Shown: positions 23,613 through 32,022 of the stretch, one piece after another
How the letters are laid out: each line of letters begins with the position of its first letter
Position numbering within the stretch: the stretch's first letter is position 1
Source of the DNA: JBCBTD01 sp039818825
GTDB taxonomy: Bacteria; Pseudomonadota; Alphaproteobacteria; Geminicoccales; Geminicoccaceae
Length of the DNA stretch: 64,000 nucleotides
Direction: 5' to 3'
Assembly (NCBI GenBank): GCA_039818825.1
Contig: JBCBTD010000013.1
Coordinates: 1-64,000 of the forward strand
Notes under the pieces: model-generated
Database searches by the model: none
Told to the model about the DNA's origin: nothing
The model's input: only the letters and a program-made list of their open reading frames with translations
Position numbers and translations under genes: made by a program

Positions 23613-24596
23613 ATGCGCGCCGTCGTCTGCACCCGTCTCGACGGGCCCGACGCCCTGGTGATCGACGACGTTGAGGAGCCGACGCCGAGCCTCGGAGAGG
23701 TGACGGTCCGCGTCGAGGCGGCCGCCCTGAATTTCGCCGACCTGTTGATGAGCCGCGGCCAGTATCAGGAAAAGCCGACGCTGCCGTTCGTTCCGGGCTT
23801 CGAGGTCGCGGGCAGGATCGAGCAGGTTTGCCCCGGCGTCACCGAATTGGCGGTCGGTGATCGCATCATGGGCGTGGTCGACCACGGCGCCTTCGCCGAG
23901 GTGGCGCGGGTGCGCGCGGTGGACGCGGTGCCGATCGGCGAGACCATGGACGCGGGCGCTGCTGCCGGTTTCCCGATCGCCTACGGTACCGCGCACGGCG
24001 CTCTGGCGTGGCGCGCGAACCTGCAGGAGGGCGAGACGCTTCTGGTCCACGGGGCCGCTGGCGGCGTCGGCCTGACCGCCGTCGAGATCGGCCGCGCCAT
24101 GGGCGCCCGTGTGATCGCGACGGCCCGCGGCGCCGACCGGCTCGCGGTCGCCAAGGCGCGCGGCGCCGAAGCGATCATCGATAGCACCGCCGAGGACGTC
24201 CGCGAGCGGGTGATGGATCTGACCGACGGGCGCGGCGTCGACGTCTGCTTCGACCCGGTCGGCGGCGACCTCGGCAGCACCAGCCTGCGCTGCCTGGCGT
24301 GGTCCGGTCGCTATCTGGTGATCGGCTTCGCCAAGGGCGACGTCCCGGACATCAAGCCGAACCATTTGTTGGTGAAGAACACTGCGGCGATCGGCTTTTA
24401 TTGGGGCAGCTACCGCCAACACGACCCCGCACGGCTTCGCGCTAGTCTGCACACCTTGCTCGAGTGGCACGGCCGGGATGCACTGCAGCCGCTGGTCGGC
24501 GGCCGCTACCCGTTGGCGGATTTCCGCCCGGCCCTGGCGACACTGGAAAGCCGCCGCAGTACCGGCAAGGTGGTCTTGGAGATCGCCAAAGAATGA
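23613..24596 (+). CDS. NAD(P)H:quinone oxidoreductase-like medium-chain dehydrogenase
   Basis: A 327-residue zinc-free MDR protein. The catalytic-domain part has AAALNFADLLMSRGQYQ and VPGFEVAGRIEQV, and the Rossmann part has LLVHGAAGGVGLTAVEIGRAMGARVIATARG, both typical of quinone oxidoreductases. No structural-zinc cysteine cluster is present. It probably reduces quinones or enones with NADPH, or carries out enoyl reduction; substrate not determined. GAAGGAGAGG lies upstream of the ATG at 23613. It is a single gene ahead of the gpmI operon. Confidence 0.85.
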   Translation: MRAVVCTRLDGPDALVIDDVEEPTPSLGEVTVRVEAAALNFADLLMSRGQYQEKPTLPFVPGFEVAGRIEQVCPGVTELAVGDRIMGVVDHGAFAEVARVRAVDAVPIGETMDAGAAAGFPIAYGTAHGALAWRANLQEGETLLVHGAAGGVGLTAVEIGRAMGARVIATARGADRLAVAKARGAEAIIDSTAEDVRERVMDLTDGRGVDVCFDPVGGDLGSTSLRCLAWSGRYLVIGFAKGDVPDIKPNHLLVKNTAAIGFYWGSYRQHDPARLRASLHTLLEWHGRDALQPLVGGRYPLADFRPALATLESRRSTGKVVLEIAKE

Positions 24597-24666
24597 GCCC
24601 TGGCCCGTAGCCCTCTACCCATCGATCAGCTAAGGGTCCTCGTCGACGATCAGGAGAAGAACGTCC

Positions 24667-26202
24667 ATGGCCGCAGCACCTGTGGTTCTCGTCATCCTCG
24701 ATGGCTGGGGGTATCGCGAAGACCCGGCAGACAACGCCGTTGTCCAAGGCAACACTCCGCGGTTCGATGCCATCTGGCGCGATTGCCCACACACACTGCT
24801 GCGCACCGACGGGCCGAACGTCGGCCTCCCGGAGGGCCAGTTCGGCAATTCCGAAGTCGGTCACATGAATCTCGGCGCCGGCCGGATCGTGCTCCAGGAT
24901 CTGCCACGGATCGACACGGGGTTGGCCGACGGCAAGGTGCGGACCCTGCCGCCGTTCCGTCGCTTCGTCGATCGCCTGCGCGACGCCGACGGCCGCTGCC
25001 ATCTGCTGGGGCTGATGTCGCCAGGCGGCGTCCATTCCCACCAAAAGCAGCTCGCAGCACTCGCCAACGGACTGGCGGCGGAAGGCGTCGAGGTGGTCGT
25101 CCACGCCTTTACCGACGGCCGCGACACGCCGCCCAAGGCTGGTGCGGACTACATGCGGACGTTCCTCGACGATGTTGCGGATGCGCCGGGCATCACCGTC
25201 GGGACGGTGATCGGCCGGTACTTCGCAATGGATCGCGACAAGCGGTGGGAGCGCGTCGAACGGGCGTTCCGAGCGATCGTGTTCGGCGAGGGGCAGAGCG
25301 CAACCGACCCGGTCGCGGCGATCGAAGCGGCCCACGGACGCGACGAGGGCGACGAGTTCATCCAGCCGACGGTCGTCGACGGCTACGAGGGCATGGCACG
25401 CGCCGACGGCGTGCTCGCCGGCAACTTCCGCTCCGATCGCATCCGCGAAATCCTGCTGGCGCTCTACGATCCGGCGTTCGACGGTTTCGACCGGGGTGAC
25501 CATGCGATCGATCGCCCGGCCCTGTCGCTGGTCGAGTACGGCGCCGGCCTCGAGCGGTTCATGGAGCCGTTGTTCGGCCAGGAGCGGCTGGACGACATCC
25601 TCGGCGCGATCCTGGCTGCAGCCGGCAAGACCCAGCTGCGGCTGGCCGAAACCGAAAAGTATCCCCACGTCACGTTCTTCTTCAACGGCGGCGTCGAGAC
25701 GCCGATGGCTGGCGAGGACCGGAGCCTCGTGCCCTCGCCCAAGGTGGCGACGTACGACCTGCAGCCGGAGATGTCGGCGCCGGAAGTAGGCCGGCGGTTG
25801 GTCGAAGCGATCGGCAGCGGCAAGTACGACTTCATCCTCTGCAACTTCGCCAATCCGGACATGGTCGGGCACACCGGCTCGCTGCCTGCGGCAACGGTGG
25901 CGGTCGAGACGGTGGACGGGCAGCTCGGTGCGGCACTCGACCGCGCCATCGAAGTCGGCGGCACCGTCCTGGTCACCGCCGACCACGGCAACTGCGAGAT
26001 CATGCGCGACCCGAACACCGGCGGCCCGCACACGGCCCACACCCTCAGCCCGGTACCCTGCGTGCTGGTCAACGGGCCGGCTGATGCGACGTTGCGAACC
26101 GGTCGCCTGGCCGACGTTGCGCCGACGATCCTGGCCCTCATCGGCCTGCCGCAACCGACGGCGATGACGGGACGCTCACTGCTCGACGATGCGGCCGACT
26201 GA
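24667..26202 (+). CDS. gpmI: Cofactor-independent phosphoglycerate mutase GpmI
   Basis: GpmI interconverts 3- and 2-phosphoglycerate in glycolysis with manganese and no 2,3-bisphosphoglycerate. The 511 residues carry LDGWG (metal Asp12), GNSEVGHMNLG with the phosphoserine Ser62, the TDGRDTPP block, GRYFAMDRDKRWER, and ANPDMVGHTG plus TADHGNCE in the C-terminal phosphatase domain. The ATG at 24667 has AGGAGAAG upstream. Its 3' end overlaps the envC-like gene by 14 bases; it opens the conserved gpmI–envC–ctpA operon of alphaproteobacteria. Confidence 0.96.
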   Translation: MAAAPVVLVILDGWGYREDPADNAVVQGNTPRFDAIWRDCPHTLLRTDGPNVGLPEGQFGNSEVGHMNLGAGRIVLQDLPRIDTGLADGKVRTLPPFRRFVDRLRDADGRCHLLGLMSPGGVHSHQKQLAALANGLAAEGVEVVVHAFTDGRDTPPKAGADYMRTFLDDVADAPGITVGTVIGRYFAMDRDKRWERVERAFRAIVFGEGQSATDPVAAIEAAHGRDEGDEFIQPTVVDGYEGMARADGVLAGNFRSDRIREILLALYDPAFDGFDRGDHAIDRPALSLVEYGAGLERFMEPLFGQERLDDILGAILAAAGKTQLRLAETEKYPHVTFFFNGGVETPMAGEDRSLVPSPKVATYDLQPEMSAPEVGRRLVEAIGSGKYDFILCNFANPDMVGHTGSLPAATVAVETVDGQLGAALDRAIEVGGTVLVTADHGNCEIMRDPNTGGPHTAHTLSPVPCVLVNGPADATLRTGRLADVAPTILALIGLPQPTAMTGRSLLDDAAD

Positions 26203-26764
26203 AGCCCTTCTCTTTGCGGCAACGGCGGCGCTCGTGATCACGTTCCCGTCCGCAGCCTCAACTCAAACGCGTGCCGATCTGGCGGGTTTCGCGCACGCGT
26301 GGCATACGGGTAGTGTCACGACCGCCCGCCGGGTGCTGGCGCTGCGTCAGCTCGCGGCGGTACCGCCGACCCGGCCAGGCCAGCGCCGATGGCCCGTCGA
26401 GGGCCGCATCGTTGGCCGGTTCGGCGACCGCGACGGCCCGATCCGGCTGCCCGGCATCCGCTTGGCGGTGCCGTCGCCGGCAGTGGTCAGAGCGCCGGCG
26501 ACGGGGACGGTGGCTTTCGCCGACGACTTGCCCGGAATCGGGCTCGTCTTGATCATCGACCACGGTGATGAATATCATTCCGTTCTTGGGGGTCTCGATG
26601 CCATCGACGTCGCTGCAGGAACGGCCGTCGTTGCCGGCGAGCGAGTTGGGCGGCTGATCGGCGAGGAACGGTCGAATGACGTCATGATCGAGTTGCGCCG
26701 CGAGGGTCGACCGGTCGATCCCCTGCCGTGGCTGGAAACGAATCGTCTTGGAGACGGAGAGTGA
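26189..26764 (+). CDS. Short EnvC-like LytM/M23 domain protein lacking the coiled coil
   Basis: The locus where alphaproteobacteria usually encode EnvC, the murein hydrolase activator. EnvC normally has about 400 residues: signal peptide, long coiled coil, degenerate LytM domain. Here there are only 191: a signal peptide (about 1–25), some 40 residues with no clear heptads, then RRWPVEGRIVGRFGDRDG and a LytM-type domain with ATGTVAFADDLPGIGLVLII, HGDEYHSVLGGL and the end LRREGRPVDPLPWL. The HxH zinc motif is not intact (YHSVLGGL), as in non-catalytic EnvC. It overlaps gpmI and meets ctpA in TGATG. How it reaches FtsEX or amidases without a coil is unclear. Confidence 0.8.
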   Translation: MRPTEALLFAATAALVITFPSAASTQTRADLAGFAHAWHTGSVTTARRVLALRQLAAVPPTRPGQRRWPVEGRIVGRFGDRDGPIRLPGIRLAVPSPAVVRAPATGTVAFADDLPGIGLVLIIDHGDEYHSVLGGLDAIDVAAGTAVVAGERVGRLIGEERSNDVMIELRREGRPVDPLPWLETNRLGDGE

Positions 26765-28059
26765 TGACCAAGCGCCTGGCAGGTCTCGGGGTGACCGCCC
26801 TCGTCGCGGCAGCCGCCTTCTCGGTCGGTTACGGCGCCGGTCCACTGTTTGCGCAGGGTGACCAGAGCACGTTCCGATCGCTGAAGCTGTTCGGCGACGT
26901 GTTCGAGCGGGTTCGCGCCGACTACGTCGAGGACGTTGCCGACGACGAGCTCATCTCGGCGGCGATCACCGGCATGCTGAGCTCGCTCGATCCGCATTCG
27001 AGCTATCTCGACCCTGAGCGGTTCCAGGACATGCAAGTCCAGACCAAGGGCGAGTTCGGCGGGCTCGGCATCGAAGTCACCATGGAGAACGGCCTCGTCA
27101 AAGTCGTCTCGCCGATCGACGAGACACCGGCGTTCCGCGCCGGGATCGAGGCGGGCGATCTGATCACCCACATCGACGGCGAGCAGGTCATGGGCCTGAC
27201 CCTGAGCGAAGCGGTCGAGAAGATGCGTGGTCCGGTCGACAGCGACATCGCATTGACCATCATGCGCGAAGGCTCCGACGACCCGTTCGACGTCGAGTTG
27301 ACCCGCGCCGTCATCAAGATTTCGCCGGTGCGCTCTCGCGTCGAACGCGACGTGGGCTACATCCGAGTGACGACCTTCAACGAGCAGACCGAAATGGCCG
27401 TCGAGGAGGCGTTGGTCGACCTCGAGGCGAGCCACGGCTCGTCGCTTTTGGGGGTCGTGCTCGATCTGCGCAACAACCCCGGCGGGCTGCTCGACCAGGC
27501 GGTGAGCGTAACCGATCTGTTCCTCGACCAGGGCGAGATCGTCTCGACCCGTGGCCGCAAGACGGAAACCGCGCAGCGTTTCAACGCCAGGACCGGCGAT
27601 ATCGCCGAGGGGTTGCCGATGGTGGTCCTGATCAACGGCGGCTCTGCGTCCGCGTCCGAGATCGTAGCCGGGGCGCTCCAGGATCACCGCCGTGCGATCG
27701 TGATGGGCACGCAGTCCTTCGGCAAAGGCTCGGTGCAGACGATCATGCCGGTCGGCGGCCAGGGAGCGATCCGGCTGACGACGGCGCGCTACTACACCCC
27801 CTCGGGGACCTCGATCCAGGCCACGGGCATCGTTCCCAACATCGAGGTCAAGCAAGCGACTCTCGACGTCGACGAGACGGCGCGCGGCCGCCGCGAGGCG
27901 GATCTGCGCGGCCGGCTGGACAACGATCAAGGCAACGGTTCCGACGAGGCACGGAGCGACCTCGCCGAGGCGGACTACCAGCTGGCACGGGCCATCGATC
28001 TGCTGCGTGGGGTGTCCCTGTTCAACCAGGCCGCCGCCGCAGCGCCGGCCAGCAACTGA
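26764..28059 (+). CDS. ctpA: S41-family carboxy-terminal processing protease CtpA
   Basis: A 431-residue periplasmic protease. Signal anchor at about 5–30, then the region with SLDPHSSYL, a PDZ domain (about 95–180, GEFGGLGIEV), and the S41 catalytic part: LDLRNNPGGLL, Ser296 within NGGSASASEI and Lys321 in FGKGSVQ, the Ser-Lys dyad 25 residues apart as in E. coli Prc. CtpA enzymes trim or degrade periplasmic and wall-associated proteins, including peptidoglycan hydrolases. It follows the EnvC-like gene with a TGATG junction; the next operon member begins 11 bases after the stop. Confidence 0.94.
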   Translation: MTKRLAGLGVTALVAAAAFSVGYGAGPLFAQGDQSTFRSLKLFGDVFERVRADYVEDVADDELISAAITGMLSSLDPHSSYLDPERFQDMQVQTKGEFGGLGIEVTMENGLVKVVSPIDETPAFRAGIEAGDLITHIDGEQVMGLTLSEAVEKMRGPVDSDIALTIMREGSDDPFDVELTRAVIKISPVRSRVERDVGYIRVTTFNEQTEMAVEEALVDLEASHGSSLLGVVLDLRNNPGGLLDQAVSVTDLFLDQGEIVSTRGRKTETAQRFNARTGDIAEGLPMVVLINGGSASASEIVAGALQDHRRAIVMGTQSFGKGSVQTIMPVGGQGAIRLTTARYYTPSGTSIQATGIVPNIEVKQATLDVDETARGRREADLRGRLDNDQGNGSDEARSDLAEADYQLARAIDLLRGVSLFNQAAAAAPASN

Positions 28060-28070
28060 GCCGGACCAGG

Positions 28071-29006
28071 GTGCTGCCTGGAGCTTGGCGCGGTCGGGCC
28101 GCCGGCGCTGCGTTCGTCGCTGCGTTGCTGTTGGCCGGTACGGCCACACTGACCGCACTCACCGCGGATGCGCCGGCTCCACCGTCGGTGGTGGTCGTCG
28201 TGCCCGAGCCGCCTGTCGTGCAAGAAGCGGCGGCCGACCGCCTCCACCCGGACACGGCTGAGGAAACTGTCGCCGGCGCGACGCCCGCGGTCGAGGAAGC
28301 GCGGCAACCGACGATCACACTCCCCACGGCCCCGACGCCTGGCGTCGAGCCTCCGATTGCAGAGGCGTCGACAGCAGAAGCTTCGGTGCCGAGGCTGGTG
28401 GTGGTCGCCACCGGCGTCGCCTGGAACGAGTCGCTCGCGGCGACGGCCGACGCGGCGCTGCCGAAGGCGGTTGCCTTCGCCCTTCCTTACGATCTGCCCC
28501 GCGCGGCTGACAGCGCTGACCTATGGCTGGACGCCGGCCGCGAGGTCCTCGTTCGGGCGGCCGTCGTCGAGGGCGTGACCGTAGCCGAGGCGACGGCCGT
28601 CGGCCTCGATGATGATTCGGCTCTGCAGGGCACGCGCCTTCGCCAGCAGCTTGCCAGCCATCCGAACGCCGTCGGCCTCGTCGTTGCTGAACCGGCCGCG
28701 GCCGCCGAACTCGACGGTGCCCTCGAAATCCTCCGGGGCGACGGCCGGTGGGCGGTGCTGGAGGCGGCACGGGGACCCGCTCCCGTACCGGCGGCGTGGC
28801 GGATCGATGCGGCGACACTGAACGAGGACGGCTTCGAGCGCGCTCTCAGCGCGCTGGTCGAGACCGCCCATCGCGCCCCACCTGCCGTCGCGCTGATCGA
28901 GGTCTATCCCGGGCTGGTCGACGATCTCGCAAACTGGCTCGATGCCGCCACCGCCGAAGGGATCACGCTGGCCTCCGTCGGGACGCTTCGGACGACGTCA
29001 CCGTGA
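28071..29006 (+). CDS. Divergent polysaccharide deacetylase family protein (YibQ-like)
   Basis: A 311-residue protein. One N-terminal membrane anchor (about 10–30) is followed by a Pro/Thr/Glu-rich linker of about 75 residues, then a degenerate deacetylase fold in which the usual opening strand reads VVVATGVAWNESLAATADAALPKAVAFALPYD-like sequence (parts quoted) and the metal-binding His and Asp positions are not kept. The family is found after ctpA in the same operon across alphaproteobacteria; its role in the envelope is not established. The domain here is more degenerate than usual. GTG start at 28071; rppH follows with a GTGA overlap. Confidence 0.75.
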   Translation: MLPGAWRGRAAGAAFVAALLLAGTATLTALTADAPAPPSVVVVVPEPPVVQEAAADRLHPDTAEETVAGATPAVEEARQPTITLPTAPTPGVEPPIAEASTAEASVPRLVVVATGVAWNESLAATADAALPKAVAFALPYDLPRAADSADLWLDAGREVLVRAAVVEGVTVAEATAVGLDDDSALQGTRLRQQLASHPNAVGLVVAEPAAAAELDGALEILRGDGRWAVLEAARGPAPVPAAWRIDAATLNEDGFERALSALVETAHRAPPAVALIEVYPGLVDDLANWLDAATAEGITLASVGTLRTTSP

Positions 29007-29503
29007 GCGAGACCGCCCTCAGCCATGACACGCCGCCGCCCGGCTACCGCGCCAATGCGGGCGTGATGCTGATCGACCGACGCGGGCTGGTGTTCGCCGG
29101 CCAGCGGGCGGACCGGCGTGATCCGGCGTGGCAGATGCCCCAAGGCGGTATCGACAAGGACGAGCTGCCGGTCGCCGCAGCACTGCGCGAGCTGCGCGAG
29201 GAGACGGGCGTACGGACGGGCCTCGTCCAGGTCATCGGCGAAACGCCGCACTGGCTCGTCTACGACCTCCCGGCCGAAGCAGCGGCACGGCGTTGGCGGG
29301 GACGCTACCGCGGCCAGGCCCAGAAATGGGTCGCAGCGCGGTTCCTCGGCGAGGATGGTGACGTCGACCTGCGCCAGGACCACGTCGAATTCGACGACTG
29401 GTGCTGGATGCGCGCCGACGAGCTCGAAGCGTTGGTAATCGGGTTCAAGCGACCGATCTACCGCGCCGTGTTCGACGCATTCGCCGCCCACCTCGCTCGC
29501 TGA
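29003..29503 (+). CDS. rppH: RNA pyrophosphohydrolase RppH
   Basis: RppH removes pyrophosphate from the 5' triphosphate of mRNAs and so starts RNase E-dependent decay. The 166-residue protein has the family start (PGYRANAGVMLIDRRG), WQMPQGGIDKDE, the Nudix helix RELREETGV and FDDWCWM near the end. It starts with GTG at 29003 inside the previous stop codon and is the last gene of the gpmI operon, its normal place in many alphaproteobacteria. Confidence 0.94.
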   Translation: MSETALSHDTPPPGYRANAGVMLIDRRGLVFAGQRADRRDPAWQMPQGGIDKDELPVAAALRELREETGVRTGLVQVIGETPHWLVYDLPAEAAARRWRGRYRGQAQKWVAARFLGEDGDVDLRQDHVEFDDWCWMRADELEALVIGFKRPIYRAVFDAFAAHLAR

Positions 29504-29548
29504 GGCGGCGGCCCCGCCGACAGGCCACCGGTACGAGCGGCACGAACG

Positions 29549-29914
29549 TCAACCGACCTTCTGGATCATGCGACCGAGCGGCGCGCCGCCGAAAATGTGC
29601 ATGTGGAAGTGCGGCACTTCCTGGTTGCCGTCCACACCGGTGTTGGCGAGCACACGGTAGCCGCGCTCGTCGAGCCCAAGCTCGCGGGCGATCATGTTGA
29701 CGGCGCGAAAGAACGCGGTGACCGTCTCGTCGTCGGCATCGCGGGCGAAATCGGCGAACGACACGTAGGCGCCCTTGGGGATCACCAGAACGTGCACCGG
29801 CGCCATCGGGTTGATGTCGTGGAAGGCCAGGACGAACTCGTCCTCGTAAACCTTCTTGCAGGGGATCTCGCCCCTCAGGATCTTGGCGAAAACGTTCTGG
29901 TCGTCATAGGCCAC
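29549..29914 (-). CDS. HIT-family nucleotide hydrolase (HinT-like)
   Basis: A 121-residue histidine-triad protein. It opens with NVFAKILRGEIPCKKVYED, continues with AFHDINPMAPVHVLVIPKG, and ends with the active-site motif PHFHMHIFGG. HinT proteins hydrolyse adenosine phosphoramidates and aminoacyl-AMP adducts in the cytoplasm. GTG at 29914 is preceded by AGGAG at seven bases, which decides the start. The gene is convergent with rppH and divergent from gshB. Confidence 0.92.
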   Translation of the reverse strand: MAYDDQNVFAKILRGEIPCKKVYEDEFVLAFHDINPMAPVHVLVIPKGAYVSFADFARDADDETVTAFFRAVNMIARELGLDERGYRVLANTGVDGNQEVPHFHMHIFGGAPLGRMIQKVG

Positions 29915-29992
29915 GGCCTTGCTCCTGGCGCTGCTCGGGTCCAAGACAGCGGCTGTCCCCCCCATGTCAAGCGCAGGACGGAGGAGGCTTCC

Positions 29993-30958
29993 ATGAGCCT
30001 GGCGGTGGCGGTCCAAATGGACCCCGTCTCGACGATCAACCCCGACGCGGACAGCAGCTTCGTCCTGGCGTTGGAGGCTCAACGGCGCGGCCACGCTCTC
30101 TTCCACTACCTACCGACCGACCTGACCTACCGCGGAGGTCGGGTCCTGGCGCGGGTTCGCCCGCTGCAGGTCGAAAGGCGGCCGCGAGACTTCGCGACAC
30201 TGGGCGCACCTGAGGTCCTCGACCTCGCCGGCGTCGACGTGGTGTTGATGCGCCAGGACCCGCCGTTCGATCTACAGTACATCGGCTGCACCCACCTGCT
30301 CGACCGCATCCACCCGGAGACCCTGGTCGTCAACGACCCGACCTCGGTCAGGAACGCGCCCGAGAAGCTGTTCGTCACCCATTTCCACGAGCTGATGCCG
30401 CCGACCCTGATCACCCGCGACGTCGACGAGATCAGGGCGTTCCGGGCCGAGCAAGGCGACATCATCGTCAAGCCGCTCTATGGCAATGGCGGCGCCGGCG
30501 TGTTCCATCTGAAGCCCGACGACACCAATCTCGCGAGCCTGTTGGAGATGCTGCTCCAGGCCACCCGCGAGCCGCTGATGATCCAGCGCTACCTGCCGGC
30601 CATCCGCGAGGGCGACAAGCGGATCATCCTCATCGACGGCCAAGCGAAAGGCGCGCTGAACCGGGTGCCGGCGGGGGACGAGACCCGCGCCAACCTCCAC
30701 GTCGGCGGTCGCGCCGAACCTGTACCTCTGACCAAGCGCGATCACGAGATCTGCGAAGCGATCGGCGAGGCGCTGCACCGTCAGGGACTGATCTTCGTCG
30801 GCATCGACGTGATCGGCGGCTACCTCACCGAGATCAACGTGACGAGCCCGACCGGCCTCCAGGAGATCAACCACTTCGACGGCGTGAGCCTGGAGAGCGA
30901 CATCTGGGACGTGATCGAGCGCCGCCACGGCGAGACGCGCGGCAGCATGCCGGTTTGA
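29993..30958 (+). CDS. gshB: Glutathione synthetase
   Basis: GshB joins gamma-glutamylcysteine to glycine with ATP. The 321-residue protein begins AVAVQMDPVSTINPDADSSF, has MRQDPPFDLQYI, the ATP-grasp core (IIVKPLYGNGGAGVF, RYLPAIREGDKRIILIDG) and the C-terminal TEINVTSPTGLQEI. All are standard for bacterial GshB. GACGGAGGAGG lies upstream of the ATG at 29993. It is a single gene, followed by the nested inverted repeat. Confidence 0.95.
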   Translation: MSLAVAVQMDPVSTINPDADSSFVLALEAQRRGHALFHYLPTDLTYRGGRVLARVRPLQVERRPRDFATLGAPEVLDLAGVDVVLMRQDPPFDLQYIGCTHLLDRIHPETLVVNDPTSVRNAPEKLFVTHFHELMPPTLITRDVDEIRAFRAEQGDIIVKPLYGNGGAGVFHLKPDDTNLASLLEMLLQATREPLMIQRYLPAIREGDKRIILIDGQAKGALNRVPAGDETRANLHVGGRAEPVPLTKRDHEICEAIGEALHRQGLIFVGIDVIGGYLTEINVTSPTGLQEINHFDGVSLESDIWDVIERRHGETRGSMPV

Positions 30959-30960
30959 GA

Positions 30961-31054
30961 GGCTGCTGAAGACAAGCCTGCCCCCACTCGAGACGAGAGC
31001 GAGCTTACGCCGAGCGGGTCCCGTCGCCGCCCAGCGGCGACGGCTTCAGCAGCC
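30961..31054. repeat. 94-bp nested inverted repeat
   Basis: The outer arms GGCTGCTGAAG (30961–30971) and CTTCAGCAGCC (31044–31054) are perfect 11-bp complements. Directly inside the right arm lies a 10-bp hairpin, CCGTCGCCGC (31021–31030), loop CCA, GCGGCGACGG (31034–31043). A short CTCG-AGA-CGAG hairpin lies near 30988–30998. It sits between the convergent gshB and the 95-residue gene. It could be a small miniature repeat element, a structured RNA or a two-way terminator; there is no clear T-run and no target duplication that I can see. Confidence 0.55.
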
Positions 31055-31074
31055 GGCTCTTTGTCGGACCGGTC

Positions 31075-31362
31075 TCAGTGGAACCGTGACCACGCGCGGC
31101 CGAAGCCTGCGGCGATGTCGTTCCACGCGCTCTCGAAGTTCGTTCGCGCCTTGTCCCAATCAGCAACGGAGCTCTTCACCAGCGCATCCATGCGCGCCTG
31201 CCCGTCGGCCAGATAGGCCTGCATGTCGCTGACCTGCTTTTCGTAGCGGGCTTTGGCTTCGTCGCTGGCAGCGATCATCTCGTTTTGGGTTTTGGTGATC
31301 TGTTCGTTCCATTCGTCGAGCTTCTTCTTGAGATTGTCGACGTAGTGGTCACGTGTGTCCAT
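31075..31362 (-). CDS. 95-residue coiled-coil protein (sll1863-like stress protein)
   Basis: An acidic-basic helical protein with no membrane segment. It starts DTRDHYVDNLKKKLDEWNEQ and continues with continuous heptads, so a coiled-coil dimer is likely. The layout resembles the sll1863-type stress-response family, but the match is by eye only. The ATG at 31362 has GGGGGGAGATCC directly upstream, an unusually strong SD site, pointing to a well-translated protein. It converges with gshB across the nested repeat. Confidence 0.65.
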   Translation of the reverse strand: MDTRDHYVDNLKKKLDEWNEQITKTQNEMIAASDEAKARYEKQVSDMQAYLADGQARMDALVKSSVADWDKARTNFESAWNDIAAGFGRAWSRFH

Positions 31363-31500
31363 GGATCTCCCCCCGAGTTCGGCGGCTCGAGCAGGCTCGC
31401 AGCGCACCGTTGAAGTTGAGAGTAGGGTGGATGATCGCCGTATTTCAAGCCGGTTCGGGAACGAAGGCGCGTCGAACCTGCAAGCAGGCCTCGGCCCGCT

Positions 31501-31519
31501 CTCGGCTTTCTGAGCCGAG
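31501..31519. other. Hairpin between the DUF1127 and coiled-coil genes
   Basis: CTCGGCT (31501–31507) pairs with AGCCGAG (31513–31519) around a 5-base loop. It lies 51 bases downstream of the DUF1127 stop on the minus strand. No T-run follows, so it is at best a weak terminator. The rest of the 31363–31570 gap shows no coding signal. Confidence 0.3.
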
Positions 31520-31570
31520 GATGGTCGGGGCCTGGTCTTCAGCGCCCCTGCGGCCGCCAATTCACCGGAT

Positions 31571-31855
31571 CTAATCGGCTCGGCGGCAACGCCCAAGCCG
31601 CTCGGCACGCTCGCAAACGCCGGCGTCCGACATCGGTACGTCCCAAGCCGGCCGATTGGCCTCATGGTGGGCGTCTGCCCGGCTGATGCCGATGTCCTTG
31701 AGCAGACGATCGTCCAGACCGCGCAACTGACGACGCTCGCTGAACACCGTCAACATCAGCTCGGCGCGGCTCAAGGCGTCGCCCAACGCCCGCCAAAGGT
31801 CTGCGAGGCGGCGCCGCGGCGCCGAATGGGCTGGAAAGCTGGTGGGACGGATCAT
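31571..31855 (-). CDS. DUF1127 domain small protein
   Basis: A 94-residue protein with a DUF1127 core, RRQLRGLDDRLLKDIGISRADA, near the middle. DUF1127 proteins are small Arg-rich proteins of alphaproteobacteria, some of which affect RNA turnover and phosphate or carbon metabolism; the role of this one is not known. GAGGAGAG before the ATG at 31855 is a strong SD site. An A/T-rich stretch at about 31880–31965 probably holds its promoter, in contrast to the high-GC surroundings. Confidence 0.82.
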   Translation of the reverse strand: MIRPTSFPAHSAPRRRLADLWRALGDALSRAELMLTVFSERRQLRGLDDRLLKDIGISRADAHHEANRPAWDVPMSDAGVCERAERLGRCRRAD

Positions 31856-31967
31856 GGGTGCTCTCCTCACGTCACGAACCCAAGGTATGCATTCGACACT
31901 CATCACGACAACGAATGATCGTGATCTAAATAATCTTGTATGCTAATGATAGGCGATCGCGCACGAA

Positions 31968-31996
31968 AAAGCCCCACGCCAACGGCGCGGGGCTTT
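31968..31996 (-). terminator. Intrinsic terminator of carD
   Basis: AAAGCCCC (31968–31975) pairs with GGGGCTTT (31989–31996), with an inner CGCC/GGCG pairing. On the minus strand the stem is followed by a run of T bases (the AAAAA at 31966–31970 on the plus strand). It lies 27 bases past the carD stop and is one of the clearest terminators in the window. Confidence 0.85.
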
Positions 31997-32022
31997 CCCG
32001 ATCGAACGAGCGTCGCTGGTCG

